From assembly GCF_001468285.1 (NCBI RefSeq), contig NZ_LNSB01000033.1, forward strand, positions 1 to 61,991: a stretch of DNA of 61,991 nucleotides. Reading direction: 5' to 3'. Position numbers and translations under genes: made by a program. Under the pieces are notes generated by a model. That model ran no database searches, was not told where the DNA came from, and saw nothing but the letters and a program-made list of their open reading frames with translations. This DNA is from Sphingopyxis sp. HIX (GTDB lineage Bacteria; Pseudomonadota; Alphaproteobacteria; Sphingomonadales; Sphingomonadaceae). Numbering within the stretch: position 1 is the stretch's first letter; each line of letters opens with the position of its first letter. Below are positions 30,094-39,511 of this stretch, piece after piece.

Positions 30094-31725
30094 TCAGACC
30101 AGCCGGCTGTGCTTCACCGCCGCCTCGATGAACCCGGCGAAGAGCGGGTGCGGGTCGAAGGGCTTCGACTTGAGCTCCGGATGGAATTGCACCCCAATGA
30201 ACCACGGATGGTCCGGTCTTTCAACGATTTCGGGCAGCATGCCGTCGGGAGACATGCCCGAGAAGACCAGCCCGCCGTCCTCGAGCCGGTCGCGGTAGGC
30301 GCCATTGACCTCGTACCGGTGGCGATGGCGCTCGCTGATCTCGTTCGAACCATAGACCGCCGCGACATGGCTGTTCGGCGAGAGTCTCGCCTCATAGGCG
30401 CCGAGCCGCATCGTCCCGCCAAGGTCGGTGTCGGCGCCGCGCTGCTGCAGGCCCTCGGCGCTCATCCATTCGGTGATCATGCCGACGACCGGCTCGTCGG
30501 TCTTGCCGAATTCGGTGCTCGACGCATTCTGGATGCCGCTGGTATTCCGCGCGCCTTCGATGCACGCCATCTGCATGCCGAGGCAGATGCCGAAAAAGGG
30601 CACATTCCGCTCGCGCGCGAAGCGCACGCTCGAAATCTTGCCTTCCGAGCCGCGTTCGCCGAAGCCGCCGGGGACCAGGATGCCGTGCAAGGGCTCGAGA
30701 TTTTCGGCGAGATTGCCGTCTTCCTCGAATATTTCGGCGTCGAGCCAGCGGATGTTGACCTTCACCCGGTTCGCCATGCCGCCATGCACCAGCGCCTCGT
30801 TCAGGCTCTTATAGGCATCGGGCAGCGACACATATTTGCCGACGACGCCGATCGTGACTTCGCCCTCGGGGTGCTGCTTGCGGTCCATGATGTCGTACCA
30901 GCGCGACAGGTCGGGCTCGGGCGCGTCGTGGATGCCAAAGGCGCGCAGCACTTCGCCGTCGAGCCCCTCGCCATGATATTGCACCGGCACCGAATAGATG
31001 CTGTCGGCGTCGAGCGCCGGGATCACCGCTTCCTTTCGCACGTTGCAGAATTGCGCGATCTTCGCGCGCTCGCCCTCGGGCAACGGCTTTTCGCAGCGGC
31101 AGAGCAGGATGTCGGGCTGGACGCCCAGCGACGCCAGTTCGCGCACGCTATGCTGCGTCGGCTTTGTCTTGAGCTCGCCCGCGGCGGCGATGTACGGCAC
31201 CAGCGTGACGTGCACCGACAGCGTCTTGTCGCGCCCCTCTTCGTTGCGCAGCTGGCGGATCGCCTCGATGAACGGCAGCGATTCGATGTCGCCGACGGTG
31301 CCGCCGATCTCGCACAGCACGAAGTCGAGGTCGTCGATATCGGTGCGCGCGAACGCCTTGATCGCGTCGGTAACGTGCGGGACCACCTGCACCGTCGCAC
31401 CCAGATAATCGCCGCGGCGTTCCTTGGTGATGATCTGCTGATAGATGCGGCCCGAGGTGACATTGTCGCTCTGCCGCGCCGCGACGCCGGTGAAGCGCTC
31501 GTAATGGCCGAGGTCGAGGTCGGTCTCCGCGCCGTCGTCGGTCACATAGACTTCGCCATGCTGATAGGGCGACATCGTGCCCGGATCGACGTTCAGATAG
31601 GGGTCGAACTTCCGGATACGGACGCGATAGCCACGCGCTTGCAGCAAAGCCGCGAGGCTTGCCGCCATCAGACCTTTGCCAAGCGAGGAGACCACGCCGC
31701 CGGTGATAAAAATGAACCGCGCCAT
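30094..31725 (-). CDS. pyrG: CTP synthase
   Basis: Makes CTP from UTP, ATP and glutamine. The 543 residues comprise an N-terminal synthetase domain starting [20 protein letters not shown] (P-loop-like) with [17 protein letters not shown] and [15 protein letters not shown]. The C-terminal class-I glutaminase has [10 protein letters not shown], the nucleophile in [18 protein letters not shown] (about residue 380), and the H-E pair in [10 protein letters not shown]. Full length. It lies 117 bases downstream of secG and upstream of the Crp/Fnr gene on the same strand. Confidence 0.97.
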   Translation of the reverse strand: MARFIFITGGVVSSLGKGLMAASLAALLQARGYRVRIRKFDPYLNVDPGTMSPYQHGEVYVTDDGAETDLDLGHYERFTGVAARQSDNVTSGRIYQQIITKERRGDYLGATVQVVPHVTDAIKAFARTDIDDLDFVLCEIGGTVGDIESLPFIEAIRQLRNEEGRDKTLSVHVTLVPYIAAAGELKTKPTQHSVRELASLGVQPDILLCRCEKPLPEGERAKIAQFCNVRKEAVIPALDADSIYSVPVQYHGEGLDGEVLRAFGIHDAPEPDLSRWYDIMDRKQHPEGEVTIGVVGKYVSLPDAYKSLNEALVHGGMANRVKVNIRWLDAEIFEEDGNLAENLEPLHGILVPGGFGERGSEGKISSVRFARERNVPFFGICLGMQMACIEGARNTSGIQNASSTEFGKTDEPVVGMITEWMSAEGLQQRGADTDLGGTMRLGAYEARLSPNSHVAAVYGSNEISERHRHRYEVNGAYRDRLEDGGLVFSGMSPDGMLPEIVERPDHPWFIGVQFHPELKSKPFDPHPLFAGFIEAAVKHSRLV

Positions 31726-31842
31726 GGGAGGAAAGACTTACTCAACAGGAGGGGGACGGCGCAAGCCGTCGAATCGCGAACGGCGGAAATAATTCCGCCG
31801 CCTGCGAATGCGGGAGTCGGAAGCGCCCTACGGCGCCGCCGC

Positions 31843-32286
31843 TTACTTCTTGGCGGGAGCCGGCGCCTCGGCCGGCGGCGCGCCCGCGGCCGCGGCGGCG
31901 GCGAGCGGATCGTCGCTCGGCAGCGCCTGCGGCGCACCGGTGGTGCTCGTCGCCGGGGCCTGCGCAGGACCGGTCAGCGGCGAAGCGCCGCCGGTAGCCG
32001 GGGTGGCCTGGCCGGCCTTCGACAGCGAGGTGTCGATCGTCGAGCCGCCCGAGCCGCGCACCGACGCCATCGCGGCGAGGATGATCGACAGCGCGACGAA
32101 GGCGGTCGCGAGCACGGTGGTCGCGCGCGTCATGAAATCGGCCGCGCCGCGCGCCGAAAGCAGGCCCGCGGGGCTGCCGCCGACGCCGAGCCCGCCGCCT
32201 TCCGACTTCTGCATCAGGATGACCCCGATCATCGCGGCGGCGACGACGGCCTGGACGACGAGCAGGAAGGTGAAGAGGTTCGACAT
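31843..32286 (-). CDS. secG: preprotein translocase subunit SecG
   Basis: Small subunit of the SecYEG channel in the inner membrane. The 147 residues start with helix 1 (FTFLLVVQAVVAAAMIGVIL), then MQKSEGGGLGVGGSPAGLLS, the family loop, then helix 2 (TTVLATAFVALSIILAAMAS). The long Ala/Pro/Thr-rich C-terminal tail ending PPAEAPAPAKK is typical of alphaproteobacterial SecG and is absent in the 110-residue E. coli protein. It lies between tpiA and pyrG, the common alphaproteobacterial order. Confidence 0.93.
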   Translation of the reverse strand: MSNLFTFLLVVQAVVAAAMIGVILMQKSEGGGLGVGGSPAGLLSARGAADFMTRATTVLATAFVALSIILAAMASVRGSGGSTIDTSLSKAGQATPATGGASPLTGPAQAPATSTTGAPQALPSDDPLAAAAAAGAPPAEAPAPAKK

Positions 32287-32399
32287 CGATAGTTCCCGGA
32301 AAATTCATGGGGCCGCACCGCGGCCGGTCTGGCGGTGCACATAGAGGCGAAGGGCCGCGGCTTCAAGGCATAGCTGGAAAGCTCGGCTGACCTCTTTCT

Positions 32400-32515
32400 C
32401 CCCTCCCGCTTGCGGGAGGGGTCGGGGGTGGGCAAGCAGCGTAGCCATAGCCCACCCCACTGCGACTAACGAGCAAGCTCGTAAGTCTCGCTGCCCCTCC
32501 CGCGTGCGGGAGGGG
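32400..32515. repeat. pair of CCCCTCCCGC palindromes, family A
   Basis: Two near-identical hairpins, CCCCTCCCGC-tt-GCGGGAGGGG (32400-32421) and CCCCTCCCGC-gt-GCGGGAGGGG (32494-32515), bracket a spacer with its own inverted blocks (gggggtgggc / gcccacccc). This is a BIME-like arrangement in the tpiA-secG gap. The same core occurs singly at 4508-4529. Confidence 0.75.
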
Positions 32516-32518
32516 AGG

Positions 32519-33265
32519 TCAGAGCCCCGCCCCCGCCGCCACGATCGGAATGAATTTCGCCGCGGTCAGGCTCGCACCGCCGACCAGCGCCCCGTCGACG
32601 TCGCCCGCGCCCAACAGCTCCGCGGCATTCTCGCCATTGACCGACCCGCCATAGAGCAGTCGCATGACCTCGGCGCCCGCGCCGATCCGCTCGGCCAGCG
32701 CCGCGCGGATCGCGCCATGCATCGCCGCGACATCGTCCACCGTCGGCACCAGCCCGGTCCCGATCGCCCAGATCGGCTCATAGGCGATCGCGAGGCGCGC
32801 CGGATCGAATTCCACCGGCAGCGATTCGCGCACTTGCGCCAGCACATAATCGATCGCCCCGCCCGACTCGCGCACGGCGCGCGGCTCGCCGACGCACAGG
32901 ATCACGTTCAGCCCCGCCGCCAGCGCCGCCTCGGCCTTGGCCTTCACCTCGGCATCGCCCTCGCCGCAGCCTTCGCGCCGCTCGCTGTGCCCGACGATCA
33001 CCAGCGTCGCGCCGGCATCGACCAGCATCGCCGCCGCGACCGACCCGGTATAGGCGCCCGACGCCGCGGCGTGGCAGTCCTGCCCGCCGATCGCGGCTTC
33101 GGGCAGCGCCGCCGCCATCGCGCCGATCAGCGTGAAGGGCGGGCAGATCGCGACGTCGACCGCGGGGTGCTCGTCCGCCGCGGCGAAGATCGCCTGCGCT
33201 TCGGTCACCGCGTCCGACAGCCCGTTCATCTTCCAGTTGCCGACCACATATTTGCGCCGCGCCAT
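32519..33265 (-). CDS. tpiA: triosephosphate isomerase
   Basis: Interconverts dihydroxyacetone phosphate and glyceraldehyde 3-phosphate. The 248 residues have VVGNWKMNG (catalytic lysine near residue 12), LVIVGHSERRE (catalytic histidine), AIAYEPIWAIGTGL (catalytic glutamate and flexible loop) and LLYGGSVNGENA (phosphate binding). ATG 33265 has GGAGGGAGCGAAG upstream; longer in-frame ORFs extend antisense into ppiD and are rejected. It is divergent from ppiD across a 154-bp promoter region. Confidence 0.97.
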   Translation of the reverse strand: MARRKYVVGNWKMNGLSDAVTEAQAIFAAADEHPAVDVAICPPFTLIGAMAAALPEAAIGGQDCHAAASGAYTGSVAAAMLVDAGATLVIVGHSERREGCGEGDAEVKAKAEAALAAGLNVILCVGEPRAVRESGGAIDYVLAQVRESLPVEFDPARLAIAYEPIWAIGTGLVPTVDDVAAMHGAIRAALAERIGAGAEVMRLLYGGSVNGENAAELLGAGDVDGALVGGASLTAAKFIPIVAAGAGL

Positions 33266-33419
33266 CTTCGCTCCCTCCACTATCTCTGCCTGCCGCCGCC
33301 CTAGCGGTGCGCGGGCGCCAGTGGCAAGCCGCCTTTCCCGCCTTGATGCCATCGCCCGTCCCGCCTAAAGCCGCACCGAACCGCGCGTCCGCGCGCCCGC
33401 TCGAAAGAATGCCCGCTCG

Positions 33420-35360
33420 ATGATTACCGCGATCCGCAGCCTCTTTTCCTCCACCTTCGGCAAGATCTTCGCCCTCGCCTTCATCGGCCTCATCGGCGTG
33501 CTCTTTGCGCTGAGCGACGTGGGCAACACGGGTTTCGGCGGCGGCATGGGCGACACCACCGTCGCCGACGTCGGCGAGGAACAGATCGGCCTCGCCGAAC
33601 TGCGTCAGAGCATCAACCAGGCCTATGACCGCGCGCGCCAGCAGCAGCCCGGCCTGACGCGCGAAGCCTTTATCGAAGAAGGCGGCTTCGACGCCGTGCT
33701 CGACGACGTGATCCAGGGCGCGGCCTTCCGCCAGTTCGCGCGCGACCTCGGCTTCGGGGTCAGCAAGCGCCTCGTCGACGGCCAGATCGCCGACGCCTTC
33801 GCCGGCGTCTCGGGCAGCTTCGACCAGGCACGCTACAACGCCTATCTGCGCGAGAGCGGGGTCAGCGAGATGCAGCTGCGCCGCCAGATCGAAACCCTGC
33901 TGCTGATGCAGCAGCTCGGCGCGCCCGCGGGCACCACCCCGCGCACCGGCAACGGTATGGCCTTTCCTTATGCGGCGCTCCTCGTCGAGGAACGCCGCGG
34001 CCAGGCGACCTTCATCCCCGCCAGCAGCTTCGCCCCGTCGAACGATCCGGGCGACGCGGCGCTGCAGCAATATCTCAAGGACAATCGCTCGCGCTTCAGC
34101 ATCCCCGAGCGCCGAATCCTGCAATATGCCGTGTTCGACCGTAACGTCGCCCCCGTTCCCGCGGTGACCGACAAGGAAATCGCCGACCTCTACAAGGCGA
34201 ACGCCGCGCGCTTCGCCGCCAGCGAGACGCGCCGATTCATGCAGGTGATCGCCCCCGACCAGGCCGCCGCCAATGCGATCGCCGCAAAGGTCCGCGGCGG
34301 TACCGCGCTCGCCGCCGCCGCGCAGGCCGTCGGGCTCACCGCCGCGCCGTCGGGCGACGTCACCCAGACCGCTTACTCGGGGCTGACCAACGCCGCCGCC
34401 GCCAAGGCCGCCTTCGCCGCCAAGCGCGGCGACGTGCTCGGCCCGACGCAGACCGACCTCGGCTGGTCGGTGGCGCAGGTCGACGCGATCACCACCACCG
34501 CGGCGAAGACGCTCGAACAGGCGACCCCCGAAATCCGCGCCCAGCTCGAAAAGAACAAGGCCGAAGAGGCGCTGATCACTTATTACAACGCCGTCCAGGA
34601 CGCGGCGAACGGCGGCGTGTCGATCGAGGAGATCGCCGGCGACCGCAAGCTGACGCTCGTCGAGACCCCGGCGATCCTGCCCAGCGGCCGCGCCCCGGCG
34701 CAGCCCGCCTATGCACTCCCCGCCGACCTCGCACCGATGATGGCGCAGGCGTTCCAGGGCGCCAGCGAGGGCGAGACGCATCTCGCGCAGCTCGTCGAGA
34801 ACGAGAAATTCGCGGTCTATGCGGTCAAGTCGATCGTCGCCGCCGCGCCGCCGCCTTTCGCGCAGATCCGCGGCGAGCTGCTCGCCGACTGGAAACTGGC
34901 GCAGGGCCAGAAGATCGCGCGCGACAAGGCGCGCGGCATCGTCAAGGCGGTCGAGGGCAAGGCGAGCTTCGCCGACGCCGTGCGTGCCGCCGGGCCGCAG
35001 GCCGGCAGCATCCAGACGATCGGTGGGCGCCGCGGCGAACTCGGCCGCAATGGCGAGCGCGTGCCCCCCGAGCTGGCTTTGCTCTTCTCGATGGCGCCGA
35101 ACACGGTCAAGACGCTCGAAATCCCCGGCAACCGCGGCTGGATGGTGCTCCAGCTCGGCGAGGTGAAGCGCCCCGAGGCCAAGGAAATCGACCCGCGGAT
35201 GGTGGCCGGCCTCTCGCAGTCGCTGGCCAAGCAGTTCGGCCCCGAACTCGCCGAGCAGCTGATCGCCGAGGCGAAGCGCCGCGTCGGGGTGAAGATCAAC
35301 CAGAAGCTGGTCAAACAGCTGCGCGACGAACTGACCGGCAAAACCCCGGTCGCGCAATAA
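33420..35360 (+). CDS. ppiD: peptidyl-prolyl isomerase PpiD-type periplasmic folding factor
   Basis: Inner-membrane-anchored chaperone/isomerase of the SurA/PpiD class. The 646 residues start with a short cytoplasmic stretch and a single anchor helix (IFALAFIGLIGVLFALSDVG). A SurA_N-like chaperone region follows (VADVGEEQIGLAELRQSINQ; GFGVSKRLVDGQIADAF), then parvulin-like segments around residues 240-370 and a C-terminal chaperone region. Parvulin active-site residues are poorly conserved, so isomerase activity may be weak. trpE begins one base after its stop, so the two are probably co-transcribed. Confidence 0.9.
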   Translation: MITAIRSLFSSTFGKIFALAFIGLIGVLFALSDVGNTGFGGGMGDTTVADVGEEQIGLAELRQSINQAYDRARQQQPGLTREAFIEEGGFDAVLDDVIQGAAFRQFARDLGFGVSKRLVDGQIADAFAGVSGSFDQARYNAYLRESGVSEMQLRRQIETLLLMQQLGAPAGTTPRTGNGMAFPYAALLVEERRGQATFIPASSFAPSNDPGDAALQQYLKDNRSRFSIPERRILQYAVFDRNVAPVPAVTDKEIADLYKANAARFAASETRRFMQVIAPDQAAANAIAAKVRGGTALAAAAQAVGLTAAPSGDVTQTAYSGLTNAAAAKAAFAAKRGDVLGPTQTDLGWSVAQVDAITTTAAKTLEQATPEIRAQLEKNKAEEALITYYNAVQDAANGGVSIEEIAGDRKLTLVETPAILPSGRAPAQPAYALPADLAPMMAQAFQGASEGETHLAQLVENEKFAVYAVKSIVAAAPPPFAQIRGELLADWKLAQGQKIARDKARGIVKAVEGKASFADAVRAAGPQAGSIQTIGGRRGELGRNGERVPPELALLFSMAPNTVKTLEIPGNRGWMVLQLGEVKRPEAKEIDPRMVAGLSQSLAKQFGPELAEQLIAEAKRRVGVKINQKLVKQLRDELTGKTPVAQ

Positions 35361-35361
35361 G

Positions 35362-36879
35362 GTGGCGCTCGAAGGCAGGGCTGCGGCGCTCGAGGCGCTC
35401 GCGCGCGGCGACGGCGCGGTCGTCTGGCAGCGGCTGATCGCCGACGTCGAGACCCCAGTCTCGGCGGCGCTCAAGCTGATCGAACCCGGCCGCGGCGACT
35501 GGGTGCTCGAATCGGTCGAGAGCGGCGAGACGCGCGGGCGCTACAGCCTGGTCGGGCTCGACCCCGACCTGATGCTCGAGGTGCGCGGCGATACCGCGCG
35601 CATCAACCGCGGATGGCAGCACGACCGCACCGCCTTCACGCCGGTCGCCGCCCCCGCGCTCCAGGCGCTGCGCGACCTCGTCGCCGAATGCCGCTTCGAC
35701 GTGCCCGCGGCTTTGCCCAAGGCGCTCGCGACGCTCGTCGGCTTCTTCGCTTACGAGACCATCGGCCTCGTCGAGCGCATCCCGCGCGCGCCGGGCGCCG
35801 GGCTCGGCCTGCCCGACATGGTCTTCGTGCGCCCGACGGTGATCCTCGTCTTCGACCGCCTCGCCGACGAGCTTTTCCTGATCGCGCCGATCTGGCCCGA
35901 CGCCGACGGCGCGATCGACCGGATGATCGACGCCGCGCAGGACAAGCTCGACACCATCGCCGCGCGCCTCTCCAGCGCCAACCCGCACGCGGCGCGCGCG
36001 ACGACGCTGACCGACCCCACCGCTATCGCCGCCAACCCGGCGATCGCGCCGCAGCATTTCGCGTCGATGGTGGCGACCGCGAAGGATTATATCGCCGCGG
36101 GCGACATCTTCCAGGTCGTGCTGTCGCAGCGCTTCTCGACCCCCTTCGACCTGCCGCCCTTCGACCTATACCGCGCGCTCCGCCGCGTGAATCCCTCGCC
36201 CTTCCTCTATTTCCTCGACCTGCCCGGCTTCGCGCTGATCGGCTCGTCGCCCGAGATCCTCGTGCGCGTGCGCGACGGCGAGATCACGATCCGGCCCATC
36301 GCGGGCACGCGCCCGCGCGGCCGCACCGGCGCCGAGGATGTCGAGAACCGCGACAGCCTGCTCGCCGACCCCAAGGAACGCGCCGAGCATCTGATGCTGC
36401 TCGACCTCGGCCGCAACGACGTCGGCCGCGCCGCGGTCGGCGGCAGCGTCGTCGTCACCGACAGCTACACCGTCGAATATTACAGCCACGTCATGCACAT
36501 CGTGTCGAACGTCATCGGCCGCATCGCGCCCGACAAGGACGCCATCGACGCACTCTTCGCGGGCTTCCCCGCGGGCACGGTCAGCGGCGCGCCCAAGGTC
36601 CGCGCCTGCCAGATCATCGCCGAGCTCGAGGCCGATGCGCGCGGGCCCTACGCCGGCGGCGTCGGCTATTTCGCCCCCGACGGCAATATGGACAGCTGCA
36701 TCGTGCTCAGGACCGCCATCGTCAAGGACGGCGAGATGCACGTCCAGGCCGGCGCGGGCATCGTCGCCGACAGCGACCCCGCCTACGAGCAGCGCGAGTG
36801 CGAGGCCAAGGCCGGCGCGCTCTTCGCCGCCGCGCGCGAAGCGGTGCGCCTCGCGGGCACGCCCGGCTACGGCCAGTGA
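35362..36879 (+). CDS. trpE: anthranilate synthase component I
   Basis: Converts chorismate to anthranilate with ammonia from TrpG, the first step of tryptophan synthesis. The 505 residues have the N-terminal regulatory part with LLES-like VLESVESGETRGRYSLVGLD and the catalytic domain GDIFQVVLSQRF, SPEILVRV, PIAGTRPRGRT, LMLLDLGRNDVGR, and FPAGTVSGAPKVRA. GTG 35362 starts one base after the ppiD stop. The L-E-S and N-P-S-P-F blocks that bind feedback tryptophan are present, so allosteric control is expected. Its TGA overlaps the next gene as GTGA. Confidence 0.96.
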   Translation: MALEGRAAALEALARGDGAVVWQRLIADVETPVSAALKLIEPGRGDWVLESVESGETRGRYSLVGLDPDLMLEVRGDTARINRGWQHDRTAFTPVAAPALQALRDLVAECRFDVPAALPKALATLVGFFAYETIGLVERIPRAPGAGLGLPDMVFVRPTVILVFDRLADELFLIAPIWPDADGAIDRMIDAAQDKLDTIAARLSSANPHAARATTLTDPTAIAANPAIAPQHFASMVATAKDYIAAGDIFQVVLSQRFSTPFDLPPFDLYRALRRVNPSPFLYFLDLPGFALIGSSPEILVRVRDGEITIRPIAGTRPRGRTGAEDVENRDSLLADPKERAEHLMLLDLGRNDVGRAAVGGSVVVTDSYTVEYYSHVMHIVSNVIGRIAPDKDAIDALFAGFPAGTVSGAPKVRACQIIAELEADARGPYAGGVGYFAPDGNMDSCIVLRTAIVKDGEMHVQAGAGIVADSDPAYEQRECEAKAGALFAAAREAVRLAGTPGYGQ

Positions 36880-37664
36880 AACGCGTCGCGGCGCTCCTGC
36901 TGGGCGCCGCGCTGGTTGCCGGGGCCTGGTTCGCGCTCAGCGACGGCGACCGGCCCACCGCGCCCGCCAAGCCGCCCAAACCCTCGGCCTGTAAGTCCGT
37001 CACCTTCGACGGCAAACGCTTCACCGAATGCATCGCCCTCCCCGGCCAGCACCGCATCTCCACGAAAATCACCGGCAAAAACGGCGTCATCTACCGCGGC
37101 TTCGCGGGCCTCGCCGAGGATGTCGATCCCGCCACGGTCGCCTTCGCGGTCAACGGCGGCATGTACGATACCGGCAGCGAACCCATCGGCTATTATGCCG
37201 AGGACGGCCAACGCCTCTACCCGCTCAACACCCGCGACGGCGGCGGCAATTTCTACCTGAAACCCAACGGCGTCTTCTTCGGCGAGCCCGACGGCGGCTG
37301 GCAGGTGATGACCAGCGATGATTTCGCGACCAAAGTGACGCAGCGCCCGAATTTCGGCACCCAGTCGGGCCCGATGCTGCTGATCGGCGGCGCGCTCAAC
37401 CTCCAGATTTCACCCGACGGCACTTCGCTGAAAATCCGCAACGCGGTCGGCGTCGACCCGCAAGGCCGCGCGCATTTCGTCATCTCCGACGAGCCCGTCT
37501 CTTTCGGCACCCTCGCCGCGCTGATGCGCGACCATGCCAAGACCAGCGACGCGCTCTTCCTCGACGGCACCGTCTCGGCGCTCTGGGATCCGGCGAGCGA
37601 CCGCATGGACGGCCGCTACCCGCTCGGCCCGCTGATCCTTGTCACCCACCGCTCCCCGGACTAG
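36876..37664 (+). CDS. exported phosphodiester glycosidase (NAGPA/DUF2233) family protein
   Basis: A 262-residue protein with a signal or anchor helix (VAALLLGAALVAGAWFALSD) and a NAGPA domain: VAFAVNGGMYDTGSEPIGYY, KPNGVFFGEPDGGW, TQSGPMLLIGG and ALFLDGTVSALWDP. Relatives remove GlcNAc-1-phosphodiester caps or act on exopolysaccharide and teichoic-type polymers; the bacterial substrate is unknown. GTG 36876 overlaps the trpE TGA as GTGA, so it is coupled to trpE despite having no evident link to tryptophan. Confidence 0.88.
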   Translation: MKRVAALLLGAALVAGAWFALSDGDRPTAPAKPPKPSACKSVTFDGKRFTECIALPGQHRISTKITGKNGVIYRGFAGLAEDVDPATVAFAVNGGMYDTGSEPIGYYAEDGQRLYPLNTRDGGGNFYLKPNGVFFGEPDGGWQVMTSDDFATKVTQRPNFGTQSGPMLLIGGALNLQISPDGTSLKIRNAVGVDPQGRAHFVISDEPVSFGTLAALMRDHAKTSDALFLDGTVSALWDPASDRMDGRYPLGPLILVTHRSPD

Positions 37665-37673
37665 CCTCACGCC

Positions 37674-38747
37674 ATGCTGAAAATCCTCGCCCCCCTCGCC
37701 CTGCTGCTCGCCGGCGCCGCCCTCGCCCCAAATCTTGCCCACGCCCAGGTCGAAGGCGCCACCGAAGCCGACGTCATCCTTAAGGATTTCACCTTCGCCA
37801 CCGGCGAGAAACTGCCCGAGCTCAAGATCCACTACACCACGCTCGGCACGCCGCAGCGCGACGCTGCGGGCAATGTCACCAACGCGGTGATGATCCTCCA
37901 CGGCACCGGCGGCACCGGCAAGCAATTCTTCCAGCCGCAGTTCGCGAAGGAGCTTTTCGGCCCCGGCCAGCCGCTCGACACGTCGAAATATTATGTGATT
38001 CTCCCCGACAATATCGGCCACGGCGGCTCATCGAAGCCGAGCGACGGCCTCCGCATGAAATTCCCGAAATACGACTATGCCGACATGGTCGCCGCGCAGC
38101 ACCGCCTGCTCACCGAAAAGCTCGGGGTGAAGAAGCTGAAGCTGATCCTCGGCACCTCGATGGGCTGCATGCACGCCTTCGTCTGGGGCGAGGCCTGGCC
38201 CGGCTTCGCCGAGCGCCTCGCGCCCTTCGCCTGCCTGCCGGTCGAGATTGCGGGGCAGAACCGCATGTGGCGCACGCTGTCGATCGACGCGATCAAGGCC
38301 GATCCCGCGTGGCAGGAGGGCAATTATAGCGCGCCGCCCGCCGCGGGCCTGCGCACCGCCGCGACGCTCAGCATCATAGCGGGCGCCAACCCCTATGCTC
38401 TGCAGGCGCAATATCCGACGCGCGAGGCGGCGGAGAAGTACAAGGATGAGGCTTTCGCGCGCGTCTACGGCCGCAATGACGCCAACGACACCATCTACCA
38501 GCTCGAAAGCTCGCGCACCTACAACCCCTGGGCGGACCTCGAAAAAATCACCGTCCCGGTGCTCTGGATCAACAGCGCCGACGATTTCATCAACCCGCCG
38601 CTCTACGGCATCACCGAAAAGGCCGCGCCGCGCATGCCGCGCGCGAAATTCATCCTGATCCCCGCGAGCCCCGAAACCAAGGGCCACGGCACGCACACGT
38701 GGGCGAAGTTCTGGAAAGACGATCTCGCGAAGCTGATGGCGGAGTAG
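37674..38747 (+). CDS. exported alpha/beta hydrolase, homoserine-acetyltransferase-like
   Basis: The 357-residue protein has a signal peptide ([20 protein letters not shown], cleavage after AHAQ) and an alpha/beta-hydrolase core related to Met[12 protein letters not shown] (oxyanion region), [17 protein letters not shown], nucleophile elbow [15 protein letters not shown] (Ser near residue 163), acid in [12 protein letters not shown] and histidine in HGTHTW. Export to the periplasm argues against methionine synthesis; it is probably an esterase or hydrolase. It lies 9 bases after the glycosidase gene and before a REP-like element. Confidence 0.87.
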   Translation: MLKILAPLALLLAGAALAPNLAHAQVEGATEADVILKDFTFATGEKLPELKIHYTTLGTPQRDAAGNVTNAVMILHGTGGTGKQFFQPQFAKELFGPGQPLDTSKYYVILPDNIGHGGSSKPSDGLRMKFPKYDYADMVAAQHRLLTEKLGVKKLKLILGTSMGCMHAFVWGEAWPGFAERLAPFACLPVEIAGQNRMWRTLSIDAIKADPAWQEGNYSAPPAAGLRTAATLSIIAGANPYALQAQYPTREAAEKYKDEAFARVYGRNDANDTIYQLESSRTYNPWADLEKITVPVLWINSADDFINPPLYGITEKAAPRMPRAKFILIPASPETKGHGTHTWAKFWKDDLAKLMAE

Positions 38748-38767
38748 ATCGCCGACGTCCCGCCCAT

Positions 38768-38845
38768 CGTCACCCCGGACTTGATCCGGGGCCTGCCTTT
38801 CTCAAGACAGGGAAAGGCGGGTGCCGGGTCAAGCCCGGCATGACG
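38768..38845. repeat. REP-like inverted pair cgtcaccccggacttgatcc, family C
   Basis: The left arm (38768-38791) and right arm (38823-38845) are imperfect inverted copies; each is itself palindromic around cttgat or tcaagc. The same element occurs at 59165-59253. It is a well-known intergenic repeat type of alphaproteobacteria. It lies between the hydrolase gene and trpG and may separate transcripts or protect mRNA ends. Confidence 0.8.
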
Positions 38846-38920
38846 GACAAAGCAAAGCTTCGGTTTTCCGCACGCAATATTGCTTCACTCGCGCGGCTTC
38901 CCGCATTACGGCCCAACCCC

Positions 38921-39511
38921 ATGATCCTCGTCATCGACAATTACGACAGCTTCACCTTCAACCTCGTTCATTATCTGATCGAGCTGGGCGCCGAGGTGCG
39001 CGTCGAACGCAACGACGCGCTCACCGCCGCCGAAGCCCTCGCGACCGGTGCCGAGGCGATCCTCATCTCGCCCGGCCCCTGCACCCCCAACGAGGCCGGG
39101 ATCAGCCTCGACCTCGTCGCCGCCTGCGCCGACGCCGCGCGCCCCTTGCTCGGCGTGTGCCTCGGCCACCAGGCGATCGGCCAGCATTTCGGCGGCACGG
39201 TCCAGCGCGGTCACCTGATGCACGGCAAGACCTCGCCCGTTTGCCACGACGGCAGCGGGCTCTTCGCAGGCCTGCCCTCGCCGCTCACCGCGACGCGCTA
39301 CCACAGCCTCGAGGTCGTCGACATTCCGCCGAGCCTGCTGATCAACGCGACCAGCGACGACGGCGCGGTGATGGGTTTCCGCCACGCCGACCTGCCGATC
39401 CACGGCGTCCAGTTCCACCCCGAAAGCATCGCCACCGAACATGGCCATGCGATGCTCGCGAACTTCATGGCGAGCGCGGGCCTGCCGGTACACGAACGCT
39501 TGGGCCTATGA
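38921..39511 (+). CDS. trpG: anthranilate synthase component II (glutamine amidotransferase)
   Basis: Supplies ammonia to TrpE. The 196 residues have [19 protein letters not shown], the oxyanion loop [14 protein letters not shown], the nucleophile [17 protein letters not shown] (Cys near residue 80), and the catalytic pair [17 protein letters not shown] 38921 matches the family start; the longer ORF begins in the repeat. It overlaps trpD by ATGA. Not fused to trpE or trpD. Confidence 0.96.
   Translation: MILVIDNYDSFTFNLVHYLIELGAEVRVERNDALTAAEALATGAEAILISPGPCTPNEAGISLDLVAACADAARPLLGVCLGHQAIGQHFGGTVQRGHLMHGKTSPVCHDGSGLFAGLPSPLTATRYHSLEVVDIPPSLLINATSDDGAVMGFRHADLPIHGVQFHPESIATEHGHAMLANFMASAGLPVHERLGL

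Noticed and set aside
32778..35474. 898-residue minus-strand frame opposite ppiD
   Set aside because: Shadow of ppiD and tpiA coding in high-GC DNA; no recognisable domain and no start signal.
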